IMG/VR virus record: IMGVR_UViG_3300020203_000047 | Location: 1-36,866 of that record | Strand: one strand, 5' to 3' | Origin: a virus | Length of the DNA stretch: 36,866 nucleotides | Shown here: positions 28,903 to 36,655 of the stretch, one piece after another | Numbering within the stretch: the stretch's first letter is position 1 | Layout of the letters: every line of letters begins with the position of its first letter | The notes under the pieces: generated by a model | Databases searched by the model: none | What the model was told of the DNA's origin: nothing | What the model saw: only the letters and a program-made list of their open reading frames with translations | Program-made: the position numbers and the translations under genes

Positions 28903-30443
28903 TTCACAACCTTCCGATGCTCATCGAGCTTGACCACCGCGCCTCTCAACAGCTCGATGGCTTTGCCAACACGCTCGGCACTGTCGCCACGCATGCCAAA
29001 GCCTTTAACCTCACCGTCCTCGCCACCTTCAGCAGCGGTCTGAGCAGCGTCCTTCTCGGCCTGGACGGCGTCGTGGGCTGCACTCGCGATGGCTTCATAG
29101 TCGAGATTCAATGGCGACGTGAACAGCGTGCTCATCTCGTTCACGTTGTCAGCTACCCACTGCAACACCACAACGGTTTCATCGCCGTCCAGCTTCTGCC
29201 CCAGGAACAGCTCGGCTACAGCTACAAGCGCACGAAGCTTGACGTCATCGACCTTGACCTTCTCGCTGTCGGGCTCGGTGATCAGGTTCGGCCACGGAGA
29301 CACAAACGAGTTACGCCAGGTGTAGAAAATATCCTCGTAGGATTTGTCGCCGTACTCCTCGGGGAAGTCCTTCTTGATGGTCTCGACGAATTCAGGGCTC
29401 CAGGCACGGTGCTGAACAATCTTGTCCATGAGCATGAACAGCGGGTCCATCTTCTCACGGATACGGTCAACGTAGCGCGCCTGGGCACGAGCGTCCTCGG
29501 TGCCCTCGCCGAAGCCCTCTGCGAAGCTCTCCTCGGTCAGCATCTTCGCCGGCATCGGCACCGCTGAAGCAGTGTTTTCGATGATGTTGTGGCGGGCCAG
29601 TTTGAACGGCTCGGCCAGGTTCTTCAGGTCGATGGACTCGATGGAGTCGCCGTCGCTGCCGACGCTGATGACGTTGCCGACCATGGCCTCCTTGACCACG
29701 TTGCGCTTCAGGCCCAGGGCGGTCTGCATCATCTCCGTAATGAAGGACCCAGCCTGCTGAATCTTGGCGACCAGGACGCCGGCCTTCACGCTCACCATGT
29801 CGTCGGTGATCATGGTCTGGACGAAGCTCTTGAGCGGCAGCAACGCGCGCTGGTACACCGACCTGCCAGTGAAGCCGTACGTGCTCGACTGGAACACGAT
29901 GTACATGGGCTTCTCGTTCATCATCACGCAGGTCCGGCTCTTGTGGAAGGTCGAGCCATTCACCCTGATCTCGGTGACGTTCTGAAACTTCATCGACAGT
30001 GGGTTCTGGTCGAGGACGAGGCTGCCGGCTGTGTTCAACGGGTCGTAGACGTTGAAGCTGATGCTCTGCTTGTGCAGCTTGGCGAAGTCGAGGGGCTGCT
30101 CGTTGCGAACGCCATCGGTGAGCACGGCCAGGGAAGCGATCCCGTACACCCGGCTCTGGCTCATGACGTTGAAAATAACGTCGTCGGCACCGATCAGCTT
30201 CCACTCCTTTTCAAACGCCTCCTTGACGCGGTCGCCGGGCGAGTCTGGCACCTCGATATCGCGCTTCTGGCTCATCGCGATCTCGATGGGCTTCTCCGCG
30301 ATCTTCGCGCCGAGAGGATGAAATAGGTAGATCTGCTTGCACAGCTCGTAGCTGGGCTGGCTGCCTGCGCTGATGTCGTCGGCCATCAGCATCAGCTCGA
30401 ACGCCGTGCCGATGCTGCTGCCCTTGACGGTGATGGTTGCCAT
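28899..30443 (-). CDS. Portal protein, DUF1073-like (514 aa)
   Basis: The sequence has the portal layout of the DUF1073 group. The wing opens with QPSYELCKQIYLFHPLGAKI, IEIAMSQKRDIEVPD and VIFNVMSQSRVYGIASL. Then come RTCVMMNEKPMYIVFQ, KLARHNIIENTASAVPMPAK with LTEESFAEGFGEGTEDARA, and a stem/clip with YVDRIREKMDPLFMLMDKIV. The tail is Ala/Glu-rich and probably partly disordered. The dodecameric portal docks the terminase and starts the capsid. It follows the terminase genes, as usual. Its ATG overlaps the upstream stop (TAATG). Confidence 0.85.
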   Translation of the reverse strand: MATITVKGSSIGTAFELMLMADDISAGSQPSYELCKQIYLFHPLGAKIAEKPIEIAMSQKRDIEVPDSPGDRVKEAFEKEWKLIGADDVIFNVMSQSRVYGIASLAVLTDGVRNEQPLDFAKLHKQSISFNVYDPLNTAGSLVLDQNPLSMKFQNVTEIRVNGSTFHKSRTCVMMNEKPMYIVFQSSTYGFTGRSVYQRALLPLKSFVQTMITDDMVSVKAGVLVAKIQQAGSFITEMMQTALGLKRNVVKEAMVGNVISVGSDGDSIESIDLKNLAEPFKLARHNIIENTASAVPMPAKMLTEESFAEGFGEGTEDARAQARYVDRIREKMDPLFMLMDKIVQHRAWSPEFVETIKKDFPEEYGDKSYEDIFYTWRNSFVSPWPNLITEPDSEKVKVDDVKLRALVAVAELFLGQKLDGDETVVVLQWVADNVNEMSTLFTSPLNLDYEAIASAAHDAVQAEKDAAQTAAEGGEDGEVKGFGMRGDSAERVGKAIELLRGAVVKLDEHRKVVK

Positions 30444-30637
30444 TAGGCTCTACCCTCGCACGGCTTGGCAAGCAGCGAACACGCCTGGCCTTCCATTGCA
30501 ATTGCCTCGACAGGCGCACGATGGCTGATCAAGCCTAGCGCCTGGTCGCAGCGCACCTGCTCAAGAGCAGCCTCGTATAGCGTCCAGGTCGAATAGAACC
30601 TGGTGTTATCGCCCAGGAGGATCGAACGGAAGTTCAT
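30443..30637 (-). CDS. Small protein between terminase and portal (64 aa), unknown
   Basis: ATG 30637 has GGGAGAG six bases upstream, so I prefer it to the in-frame GTG 30712, which adds 25 residues. The chain is MNFRSILLGDNTRFYSTWTL and then a helix YEAALEQVRCDQALGLISH. It ends in a polar tail and overlaps the portal start as TAATG. No family recognised; the location suggests a packaging or portal accessory. Confidence 0.55.
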   Translation of the reverse strand: MNFRSILLGDNTRFYSTWTLYEAALEQVRCDQALGLISHRAPVEAIAMEGQACSLLAKPCEGRA

Positions 30638-30888
30638 GCTGTTCTCTCCCTTCAGGATGATGCGGCCCGCTCGACGTTCACTCGGGCTAAGGATGGTCAC
30701 GGTCGATGCCACTCAGAACGCTGCGCGAGCAAGCGTCTGGGCCTAAGGGTCGCCACCGCTACAGAAGCGCCTATCTCTATCCACCCAACCACATCATTTC
30801 AGCTTGCCATCGGCAGCATCGACGAGGACCGGTGCGCTCGCCATACCACTCTGGGTTTACTTGGTAAGCAGTGTCTGTCGATGGCAAT
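30638..30888. other. Gap between small portal-side ORF and terminase
   Basis: About 250 bases without a convincing gene, if the short start at 30637 is right; 176 if the GTG at 30712 is used. No strong hairpin, tRNA or repeat was seen. A promoter for portal and head genes could lie here, but no convincing -35/-10 pair was found. Confidence 0.4.
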
Positions 30889-32508
30889 TTACTTCTTCCC
30901 TTTCGCATCCTTTGCCTGCCCGAACATAAGCAGGTTGGCGTAGCAGAAGATATCAAACAACTCATCTTCGTCTAGCGGCGTGCCGTGGCCTACGCGGAAC
31001 TCCGTCACCTGCGTGAAGAAGTGGTTGGCCGAGCGGCCCTTGTAGACCTGCGTCTTCTCGAACGCCTCGTCCGTCATCAACATCATGTTGTTGCTGACGT
31101 ATCCGCTACACGACACCGCGCGGCCCTCTTTGCCCATCGCAGTCATAGCGCCTGCTATCGGCGTCGCCCGCAGCTTCGAACGCTGCGCTTGCTGGAGCAG
31201 TATCTGCCCCGAGTCCTTGTCCTCGATCAGTGCACCCAGGAAGCCATTGCGCGCTCCGCAGCGTCGCGCCAGCTCCTCACCGCGTGCCATTACGCTCGGC
31301 AGCCAACCGATCAGCAGGTCGGCCTCGACCTGGCGCAAGTCCCAATCGAGCACGAAGCCCTGCGGCTTGGGGTGCATGCTCAGCGCGAACCATCCCGTGC
31401 CAGTGCCGTCGCGCTTCTTGCCGGTCTTGGTCGCAGTATCCATGATAGCCAGCACGCCGTCGCAGCGCGTAGGCATCGGTACCGGCTGCAGCTCCTCGCC
31501 TACTTGGCGAAGGATGTTTGCCCTATTGAAGAAGAATGCGCCCTCGCGGGCACGCGCCATCTGCTGGTACTGCGTCGCCCAGGCATGCTCGCCTGAGGTG
31601 ATCTTGAGCTTGCTCGCTTCCTCTGGCCCGATGCGCTCGGGATGGAGTAGCTCGCCTTCCTTCGTGCGCGGGTCGGTGAACCACTTCGTGCTCACCGTCG
31701 TGCTGCGTACGTACTCCATCGGCAAGATCAGCTTGACGTACGGCAGTCCCAACTCTTCGATCACACCGCACAGGTCCTTCGGATGGAGCCGGTGCATCAT
31801 GATCATCAGTGCATCGAGTTTCTGATCGTTGAGTCGGGATGTGGCCGACTCTCTGAACATTCGCGTCGTCCTCTCAAGCTCGGCGGGGCTCTCGACCATT
31901 TCGGTCGAGTGCGGATCGTCGATGATCAGCCTATTGCCTCGGCCTGCCGTTAGACGACTGAAAGGGACAGCCTTACGGCCTCCCTTCATAGTGTTCTCGA
32001 AGTCGCTTGCGTCGTGGCGGATGAGCTTCACACCAGGCCACAGCGCCTGGTACCACTGGCTCAGCACCAGGTCGCGGTGCTTGCGGCTATCTCGCTCAGC
32101 GTATCCGGCTTCGTACGAGGTGGTGAAGTACCGCAGCCAGGGTTTCTTCGTCCACTCCCAGGCCCCGAACATCACCGAGACCGTCGTCGATTTCATCAGC
32201 CCAGGGGGCATGTTGCACAGGAAGCGTTGAATCTCCTCGTCGTGGATGGCCTGGAGGTGCTCACCGATGGCGTCGACGTGCCAGTTGTGAAGATACGGCG
32301 TGCCAGGCTCGATGACGTGCCAGGCCTCTTTGACGAAGCCCGAAAAGGTGTAGCAGCGCTCGCGCACCGCAGCGGCGTTGTCGGTGATCTCCTGGAGCCG
32401 GTCCAGGCTCTCTTTCCGCTTAGCCTGCTCTAGCTCAATGCTTTGTCGCAGCTGCGAGAGCGCTTGCAGCTTGGCTTGTACGGGCAGCGAGTCTGGCGAG
32501 GTCATCAT
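30889..32508 (-). CDS. terL: Terminase large subunit (539 aa)
   Basis: The ATPase half has Walker A-like PPGLMKST (101-108) and Walker B RLIIDD (193-198). A conserved FTTSYEAGYAERDSRKHRD segment lies between them, and ALMIMMHRLHPKDL follows. The nuclease half shows the acidic triad in LAIMDTATKTG (Asp357), IEDKDSG (428-434) and DEDELFDIFCYANLL (513-527). It translocates DNA into the prohead and cuts the concatemer. The start ATG ATG 32508 overlaps the small subunit by 74 bases. Length is normal. It is adjacent to terS and upstream of portal. Confidence 0.92.
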   Translation of the reverse strand: MMTSPDSLPVQAKLQALSQLRQSIELEQAKRKESLDRLQEITDNAAAVRERCYTFSGFVKEAWHVIEPGTPYLHNWHVDAIGEHLQAIHDEEIQRFLCNMPPGLMKSTTVSVMFGAWEWTKKPWLRYFTTSYEAGYAERDSRKHRDLVLSQWYQALWPGVKLIRHDASDFENTMKGGRKAVPFSRLTAGRGNRLIIDDPHSTEMVESPAELERTTRMFRESATSRLNDQKLDALMIMMHRLHPKDLCGVIEELGLPYVKLILPMEYVRSTTVSTKWFTDPRTKEGELLHPERIGPEEASKLKITSGEHAWATQYQQMARAREGAFFFNRANILRQVGEELQPVPMPTRCDGVLAIMDTATKTGKKRDGTGTGWFALSMHPKPQGFVLDWDLRQVEADLLIGWLPSVMARGEELARRCGARNGFLGALIEDKDSGQILLQQAQRSKLRATPIAGAMTAMGKEGRAVSCSGYVSNNMMLMTDEAFEKTQVYKGRSANHFFTQVTEFRVGHGTPLDEDELFDIFCYANLLMFGQAKDAKGKK

Positions 32509-32818
32509 CGCTCATGTCCCCCAGATTGAGCGGCGACAGATCAGGATTGGATACAGGCTGGATCGGCTTGCCGTGGCCGCGCTCCAGGACCATCGCCGCT
32601 GCAGTCAGGCGCACGTTCGGCTGATTGCCGGGGTTACGCATGATCGCGAGTATCGTTGCCATCGCACCACGAGTGTGCTTTCGCGCCATATCGCGGAGGT
32701 CAAGCATCTTGCTGTCAGGCGGACGCGTCCCCTCAGGGTTGCCCGACCGGCCAGCCACCCAGCCACCCTTCCCGGTCGGGTTGCCGACTTGGCCCTTCTT
32801 TCTGTTATTCAGCGGCAT
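32435..32818 (-). CDS. terS: Terminase small subunit, DUF5681-like (127 aa)
   Basis: I chose ATG 32818; TTG at 32836 would add six residues. The N terminus has the basic KKGQVGNPTGKGGWVAGRSG and NPEGTRPPD motif that marks DUF5681 and TerS-like phage proteins. Two helices follow (LDLRDMARKHTRGAMATILA, RLTAAAMVLERGHGKPIQP). The end is LARLAARTSQAASALAAATKH. It recognises viral DNA for packaging. It overlaps terL as usual and follows the NusG-like gene closely. Confidence 0.78.
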   Translation of the reverse strand: MPLNNRKKGQVGNPTGKGGWVAGRSGNPEGTRPPDSKMLDLRDMARKHTRGAMATILAIMRNPGNQPNVRLTAAAMVLERGHGKPIQPVSNPDLSPLNLGDMSDDDLARLAARTSQAASALAAATKH

Positions 32819-32839
32819 CAGAACTACCTGCTCCAAATA

Positions 32840-33421
32840 TCAAATTATTGATTCTACGTCCTTTTTCGCGAGCGTAATCACTCGCGCTGGCGTTTCGGCT
32901 TTCCTAACCAGCTCAAACATACCCGCGCTCCCCTCAACTTCTGAGGGTCGACCAAACATGTGAACTAAAACTTTGAGGCGGTCATACGTTGACCACCGAA
33001 CGGGTCCTTCAAAACCAACAAACGGTCCCTCAAGAACCTTAACCGTAGCACCGACCTCGAAAAGCATCCGATCCGCCTGTTGCTCAATCACATAACCTTC
33101 CGAACTACACAGACTCATAAGCGGCAACAACGCTTCATCGCGAACCCTGGCTGGTATCTCACTAGCCGAATACATGAGTCCCTTGAGTCCGCTCCCGGGC
33201 AAGGCATTCAAATCCTGCCAGCCATATAAGAGAACATCGAATCTTACAAATAGATAGCCCGATATGTACGGCCTGATTATTTCTGTTTGCTTTCGGCCGC
33301 GCGAGGGTTTCCGTAAAGAAACAATCTTGGGGTTGAAAACCTCGAACCCTTTGGCCGCGACGCACTTTTCCGCGATCATTCCTTTATGGGGCTCTACCTT
33401 CGCAACATGCCAATTGAGCAT
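32840..33421 (-). CDS. NusG/RfaH-family transcription factor (193 aa)
   Basis: I chose ATG 33421; the frame upstream to 33520 looks non-coding. The chain opens like a NusG N-terminal domain (LNWHVAKVEPHKGMIAEKCV, KGFEVFNPKIVSLRKPSRGR, IIRPYISGYLFVRFD). A KOW domain follows (LFEVGATVKVLEGPFVGFEG, LKVLVHMFGRPSEVE). Length fits bacterial NusG/RfaH/LoaP paralogues. These bind RNA polymerase and alter pausing or termination, often on one operon. It is the first gene before the packaging and structural genes, downstream of the repeat region, so it probably controls that leftward operon. Confidence 0.88.
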   Translation of the reverse strand: MLNWHVAKVEPHKGMIAEKCVAAKGFEVFNPKIVSLRKPSRGRKQTEIIRPYISGYLFVRFDVLLYGWQDLNALPGSGLKGLMYSASEIPARVRDEALLPLMSLCSSEGYVIEQQADRMLFEVGATVKVLEGPFVGFEGPVRWSTYDRLKVLVHMFGRPSEVEGSAGMFELVRKAETPARVITLAKKDVESII

Positions 33422-33536
33422 TTCCGAACAGCCCCCGGACAACCGCGCGCTCGAGGGACGATCCCCAAGCGGGCAGTACAACCAAGTCGCGACATCTCGC
33501 CAAAAACTTAACGATTGCAAGGGCTATTAGTTGCCG

Positions 33537-33599
33537 CAACATTATTGCGTCAGCAAGCAACATTATTGCGTCAACAAGCAACATTATTGCGTCATGCAA
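33537..33599. repeat. Three 21-bp AT-rich tandem repeats
   Basis: Units start at 33537, 33558 and 33579 with consensus CAACATTATTGCGTCA followed by A/G CAAG. The third copy changes to TGCAA. Exact phase of 21 bp (two helical turns) would place sites on the same DNA face. They lie upstream of the NusG-like gene. Confidence 0.9.
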
Positions 33600-33622
33600 T
33601 AGGATAGGTCAGCCCAATAGGA

Positions 33623-33672
33623 GGTCCCTGATAGCCCTGATGTCCCTGATCTCCCACTCCCAACCACATGCA
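33623..33672. repeat. Left arm of a 50-bp inverted repeat
   Basis: This arm begins GGTCCCTGATAGCCCTGATG and ends CCAACCACATGCA. It is the reverse complement of 33769-33818 with three mismatches. A further near-match (TTTTAGCCTA-TTC) continues inward, so the pair could form a long cruciform or RNA stem with a ~96-base loop. Confidence 0.9.
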
Positions 33673-33768
33673 TAACCGTTTTAGCCTATATTCTCGTGAA
33701 CCTGACCTGTAGCTTGATTCCAGTCTACATATAGGAGCTCTATGGCAGGAAAGTAGGCTAAAAAAAAG

Positions 33769-33818
33769 TGCATGTGGTTGGGAGTGGGAGACTAGGGACA
33801 TCAGGGCTATTAGGGACC
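33769..33818. repeat. Right arm of the 50-bp inverted repeat
   Basis: This arm reads TGCATGTGGTTGGGAGTGGG at its start and TAGGGACC at its end, pairing with 33623-33672. Because it includes the reverse complement of the 9-mer, sites on the two arms point in opposite directions. Confidence 0.9.
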
Positions 33819-33860
33819 AGCGCCCTGATGTCCCTGAAATAAAATTACCTCCGATAGGGC

Positions 33861-33895
33861 GTTGAGTGGTCCCTGATGTCCCTGATTATTGAAAC
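33861..33895. repeat. 35-bp direct repeat, copy 1 (two tandem 9-mers)
   Basis: It starts GTTGAGTGG and then has two tandem GTCCCTGAT units (33869-33886), ending TATTGAAAC. It differs from copy 2 at 33926 by one base. Confidence 0.92.
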
Positions 33896-33925
33896 AACAT
33901 CGGCGCACTGGCCAGCAACGGCGAG

Positions 33926-33960
33926 GTTGAGTGGTCCCTGATGTCCCTGATTATTAAAAC
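33926..33960. repeat. 35-bp direct repeat, copy 2 (overlaps the end of the primase-helicase gene)
   Basis: This copy (GTTGAGTGG, two 9-mers, TATTAAAAC) overlaps the stop codon and last codon of the primase-helicase gene. The iterons therefore begin right at the gene's end. The 65-bp start-to-start spacing to copy 1 is about six helical turns. Confidence 0.9.
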
Positions 33961-36221
33961 GGGATGTCGTTGTTACCTGGGGCAGCAACCGGGCCCCCGC
34001 CCCCTTTTGTCGCCAAGGCACTAGCGGCGGCAAGTCGTTCGCGCATAGAAAGGTCGATGCGGGCATAAACAACGAGGCGTCGCCCTGCTATTCTCCAACG
34101 ACCATCTTCGGAAACATCGTTACGCATAGGCGAGTACCCGCATTGTTCAAAACGGTGCGGTATGGCCCGCCTGTTCTTGCGATCTTTTAGCCAAGCACGA
34201 AAAGTATCATCGGCCTTAAACGCGACCATGTCGTTGGTTACAGCGGGAAGGTTACCAAGCTCCTCCATGATCTGACGCAGCTCGGAATCCTCCGGAGCCT
34301 GATTGGCATCGACAATATCCCAAAACGCGGGGGTCTTGGGCGGCGGTGCCTTGGGGTTGTATGCGCTGATATCGATGGATGACAGGTAGGCAGCAACATG
34401 GCCGAAGCCTCCCATGTGATACCACCGCCACATGTGGTTCCAATACTCGTCATCGAAGCCACCGCTTTCGACATCGCTCCAAGCGACATAGTGCCGGCGG
34501 TCATTGGCCGGCAGGTAGATGCCATCGGTCTTGTAGTTGGTCGTTATGATGACGCCACAGCAGTTGGTCACATAGTGCTCGCGCAGGTTTTTTTCATCAC
34601 AACGCAATACATCGGGCGGCGACGCCATATAGATTTTGGTACTGTCGTAAAACTGATATCGGTTTACCTCCAGATCGCGCGCCTCGCTGATGCGCAAAAT
34701 CACCGACTTAACAAAACCGTTGAAGCGGCCCAGCATGGTTTGAGGAGTTATCTCGGCAAAGTTCCACGGCCCCACCGCATACTTGACCGGCTCCAAGATT
34801 GTATCTTTGCCAATGCCTGGTTTGCCGCCCAGGACCAAAGCGTGGTTTGGTTTGATGTGCGGCTGTTGGACGCGTTGCGCCAGGTAGAGAATAATGTGCG
34901 TCGCATCGTCAGGATAAACCTTCAATATATGGTCGGTCCATTGACTGGCCTTATGGGCATCGCCTAGCGCAATGTTGGCCGCAAGGTATTCGTTATATGA
35001 AGCCGTGCCGATCTGCTCGGACCACCCGCCGTTAACGATCAGGCGGTCCCTGATGATTTGCGGCTCGCCCGGTGCCCACGTAAGTTGGTGAACCCTCCTG
35101 TGGCGATCCAGCCAGGACGATGCTGTCATCGTCTGTTGCTTCTTTGTTGCCTCACCCTCCTTGTTGACTACCATCACCTTTTCGCCAGTGCTGTCGGTAA
35201 TGGGTATCGGGCGGATGCAGGCGTTTACGCTTACCGCCGGCCATTGCTCGCCGGTTGGCGTGTAAATGTATGTATGCTGTGGCAGGTAAGCCCAAAAATC
35301 CTCAAGCTCAACGGATCGATAACCAAGCTGATTTCGCAGCCAACGCAACGCCTCATCGAACGTCTTGCCCATGTGCTCCATGACCAGATCAATCGCGGTC
35401 CTGTTGCCACCCCGCTTGTCGCCCATATCGTGAACGCCAAAGTCCTTGATACCCTGTGGACTGATACTGAGGTCTTCCTCGAGTTTTCTCCCTAACGCCT
35501 TGGACGGCACCCGATAAATGCCTTTGGATGATTTTGCTTCAGGGAAAATGACCGGCACCCACGATGCCAACGACTCCAGGGCCAAGTCGTTTATGCGACC
35601 CGGGTCGCTACCCATGCGCCCGCTCAAGTTAGCGACACCGTTAAGTTTGGACTCCTCTTTTTCAATGTCAAAAACTTCCTCACCGTAGACACCATGGTCG
35701 CCTATATCGACGATGGCAGTCAAAAACGGATCTGCTTTTTTGTGAAGGAAACCCGGCAGGCGCATGACGCGCGGCAGATCGCAAACCTTGGGGTCGCTGT
35801 TGAACTTCTTGGCTAGTGCTTTTTGGGCACCTGTAAACGACGCCAAGGGAAATTGATTGACCAGCCAATAGGCGTGCCACCGGCCGGGCGATGACTCGAC
35901 GACGATATGCGGAGGACGGGTTTTATCTTCCAACACCGGCTCCAATGGCGCACCATCAAGATCGACGAACAGGGCGCGGATCGATATCACATTGGCGGCG
36001 GTCCTGCCACGCAAGTCGGTCTCGTTTACCGTTACGAAAACACCGGCACCACTTTCGTTTAACTTAGCGAGCTCATCGTAGCACTCCTCTATGGTGCCAT
36101 GGATGATCCTGGCCAATTTCTGGTTCTTTGCCTTGCTATCATCGAACGTTTGAAACGTAAAGCGGTCGCCTTCCAAGGCTTCGAGGAACGCTGCGGCCAT
36201 TTCCTTGTTTGTCGGGGACAT
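33954..36221 (-). CDS. Replication protein: RepB-like primase plus SF3-type helicase (755 aa)
   Basis: Residues ~60-165 match the RepB-primase/archaeo-eukaryotic primase-like domain of phage replication proteins (VFVTVNETDLRGRTAANV, ALFVDLDG with D87/D89, HIVVESSPGRWHAYWLV, RVMRLPGFLHKK). Residues ~455-620 form the DUF5906/SF3-like helicase: Walker A GGKPGIGKD (465-473), GVIITTNYKTDG and PANDRRHYVAWS. The gene begins phage DNA replication by priming and unwinding. The very end is a Gly/Pro-rich linker and NNDIPF, an SSB-like tip. AAGGAAAT precedes ATG 36221. The gene lies just before the repeat region. Confidence 0.85.
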   Translation of the reverse strand: MSPTNKEMAAAFLEALEGDRFTFQTFDDSKAKNQKLARIIHGTIEECYDELAKLNESGAGVFVTVNETDLRGRTAANVISIRALFVDLDGAPLEPVLEDKTRPPHIVVESSPGRWHAYWLVNQFPLASFTGAQKALAKKFNSDPKVCDLPRVMRLPGFLHKKADPFLTAIVDIGDHGVYGEEVFDIEKEESKLNGVANLSGRMGSDPGRINDLALESLASWVPVIFPEAKSSKGIYRVPSKALGRKLEEDLSISPQGIKDFGVHDMGDKRGGNRTAIDLVMEHMGKTFDEALRWLRNQLGYRSVELEDFWAYLPQHTYIYTPTGEQWPAVSVNACIRPIPITDSTGEKVMVVNKEGEATKKQQTMTASSWLDRHRRVHQLTWAPGEPQIIRDRLIVNGGWSEQIGTASYNEYLAANIALGDAHKASQWTDHILKVYPDDATHIILYLAQRVQQPHIKPNHALVLGGKPGIGKDTILEPVKYAVGPWNFAEITPQTMLGRFNGFVKSVILRISEARDLEVNRYQFYDSTKIYMASPPDVLRCDEKNLREHYVTNCCGVIITTNYKTDGIYLPANDRRHYVAWSDVESGGFDDEYWNHMWRWYHMGGFGHVAAYLSSIDISAYNPKAPPPKTPAFWDIVDANQAPEDSELRQIMEELGNLPAVTNDMVAFKADDTFRAWLKDRKNRRAIPHRFEQCGYSPMRNDVSEDGRWRIAGRRLVVYARIDLSMRERLAAASALATKGGGGPVAAPGNNDIPF

Positions 36222-36234
36222 GAAATTATTTCCT

Positions 36235-36441
36235 TCAACGCTTTACATTCTTGGATCGTTTCCTCATCCACATAATAACATCATCCAAATCATAGAAGAT
36301 GGTCATGCCTTCCTTGATGATTGGCATCCCCCGCTTTTGCCAGTCCCCAACGGTCTGCGGCTTGATTCCAAGCTCGTTGGCAAGCTGATCGCGGTTAAGT
36401 ATGCCGCGACCATGCAATAGTCCTGCAGGTTGGACGCTCAT
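36235..36441 (-). CDS. Small helix-turn-helix DNA-binding protein (68 aa)
   Basis: Residues ~15-55 form a HTH (RDQLANELGIKPQTVGDWQK) and a wing-like strand (GMPIIKEGMTIFYDLDDVIM). This is the layout of excisionase/AlpA/MerR-like phage regulators that start with an N-terminal HTH, and of Nu1-type proteins. The C terminus is basic (RKRSKNVKR). It is the first minus-strand gene, just upstream of the primase-helicase, and could regulate the divergent promoter region at 36442-36655. Confidence 0.75.
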   Translation of the reverse strand: MSVQPAGLLHGRGILNRDQLANELGIKPQTVGDWQKRGMPIIKEGMTIFYDLDDVIMWMRKRSKNVKR

Positions 36442-36655
36442 TGGCTAATGAATCCTTATTAAAACAGGGCGCAAACCCTACCGTATAGCTATTAGAATCC
36501 GCAAGCCTTAAAATACCCCTTGCGATTGCGCCCCGCCCAGGCATAGGGTGCCGGCTACGTTGCTTAACAGGAAATGATTCCGGTTAGCCTCCGACCTCCA
36601 CCAATTCTCCCCCCGGTGGGGGTCGGGTCGGGCCTTAAAAGGAAAGAGATGTGAG
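36442..36655. promoter_or_regulatory. Divergent control region between leftward and rightward genes
   Basis: Minus-strand genes start at 36441 and plus-strand frames start at 36656, so promoters for both directions should lie here. No clear -35/-10 pairs were identified. It contains the hairpin at 36592-36625 and a start-stop element at 36649. Confidence 0.5.
36592..36625. other. Stem-loop in the divergent region
   Basis: CGACCTCCACC (36592-36602) pairs with GGTGGGGGTCG (36615-36625) with a single wobble, around a 12-base loop. It lies in the 5' leader of plus-strand transcripts, 30 bases before the first start. No U-run follows, so a terminator is unlikely; an operator or leader structure is possible. 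Confidence 0.5.

Larger units (their letters stand above)
33422..33953. other. Repeat-dense gene-free region: candidate origin or control locus
   Basis: No credible gene lies in this ~530-bp stretch between the NusG-like and primase-helicase genes. It holds at least six exact copies of GTCCCTGAT in tandem pairs, two 35-bp direct repeats, a 50-bp inverted repeat and three AT-rich 21-bp tandem repeats. Iterons beside AT-rich repeats, next to a primase-helicase gene, is an origin-like layout. Regulator-binding or antitermination sites for the late operon are the main alternatives. Confidence 0.65.

Noticed and set aside
30777-30965. 62-codon frame between terminase and the small portal-side ORF
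   Set aside because: It overlaps the terminase C terminus out of frame, has no SD and an unlikely composition (Cys/Arg-rich).
33384-33599. 71-codon minus-strand frame over the 21-bp repeats (MLL-x-DAI repeats)
   Set aside because: The 21-bp phase keeps any frame open; there is no good SD, and it runs into the NusG-like gene in another frame. The DNA repeat is the simpler explanation.
33537-33960. CRISPR array
   Set aside because: The repeats are tandem or inverted without unique, equal-length spacers, and no cas genes are present.
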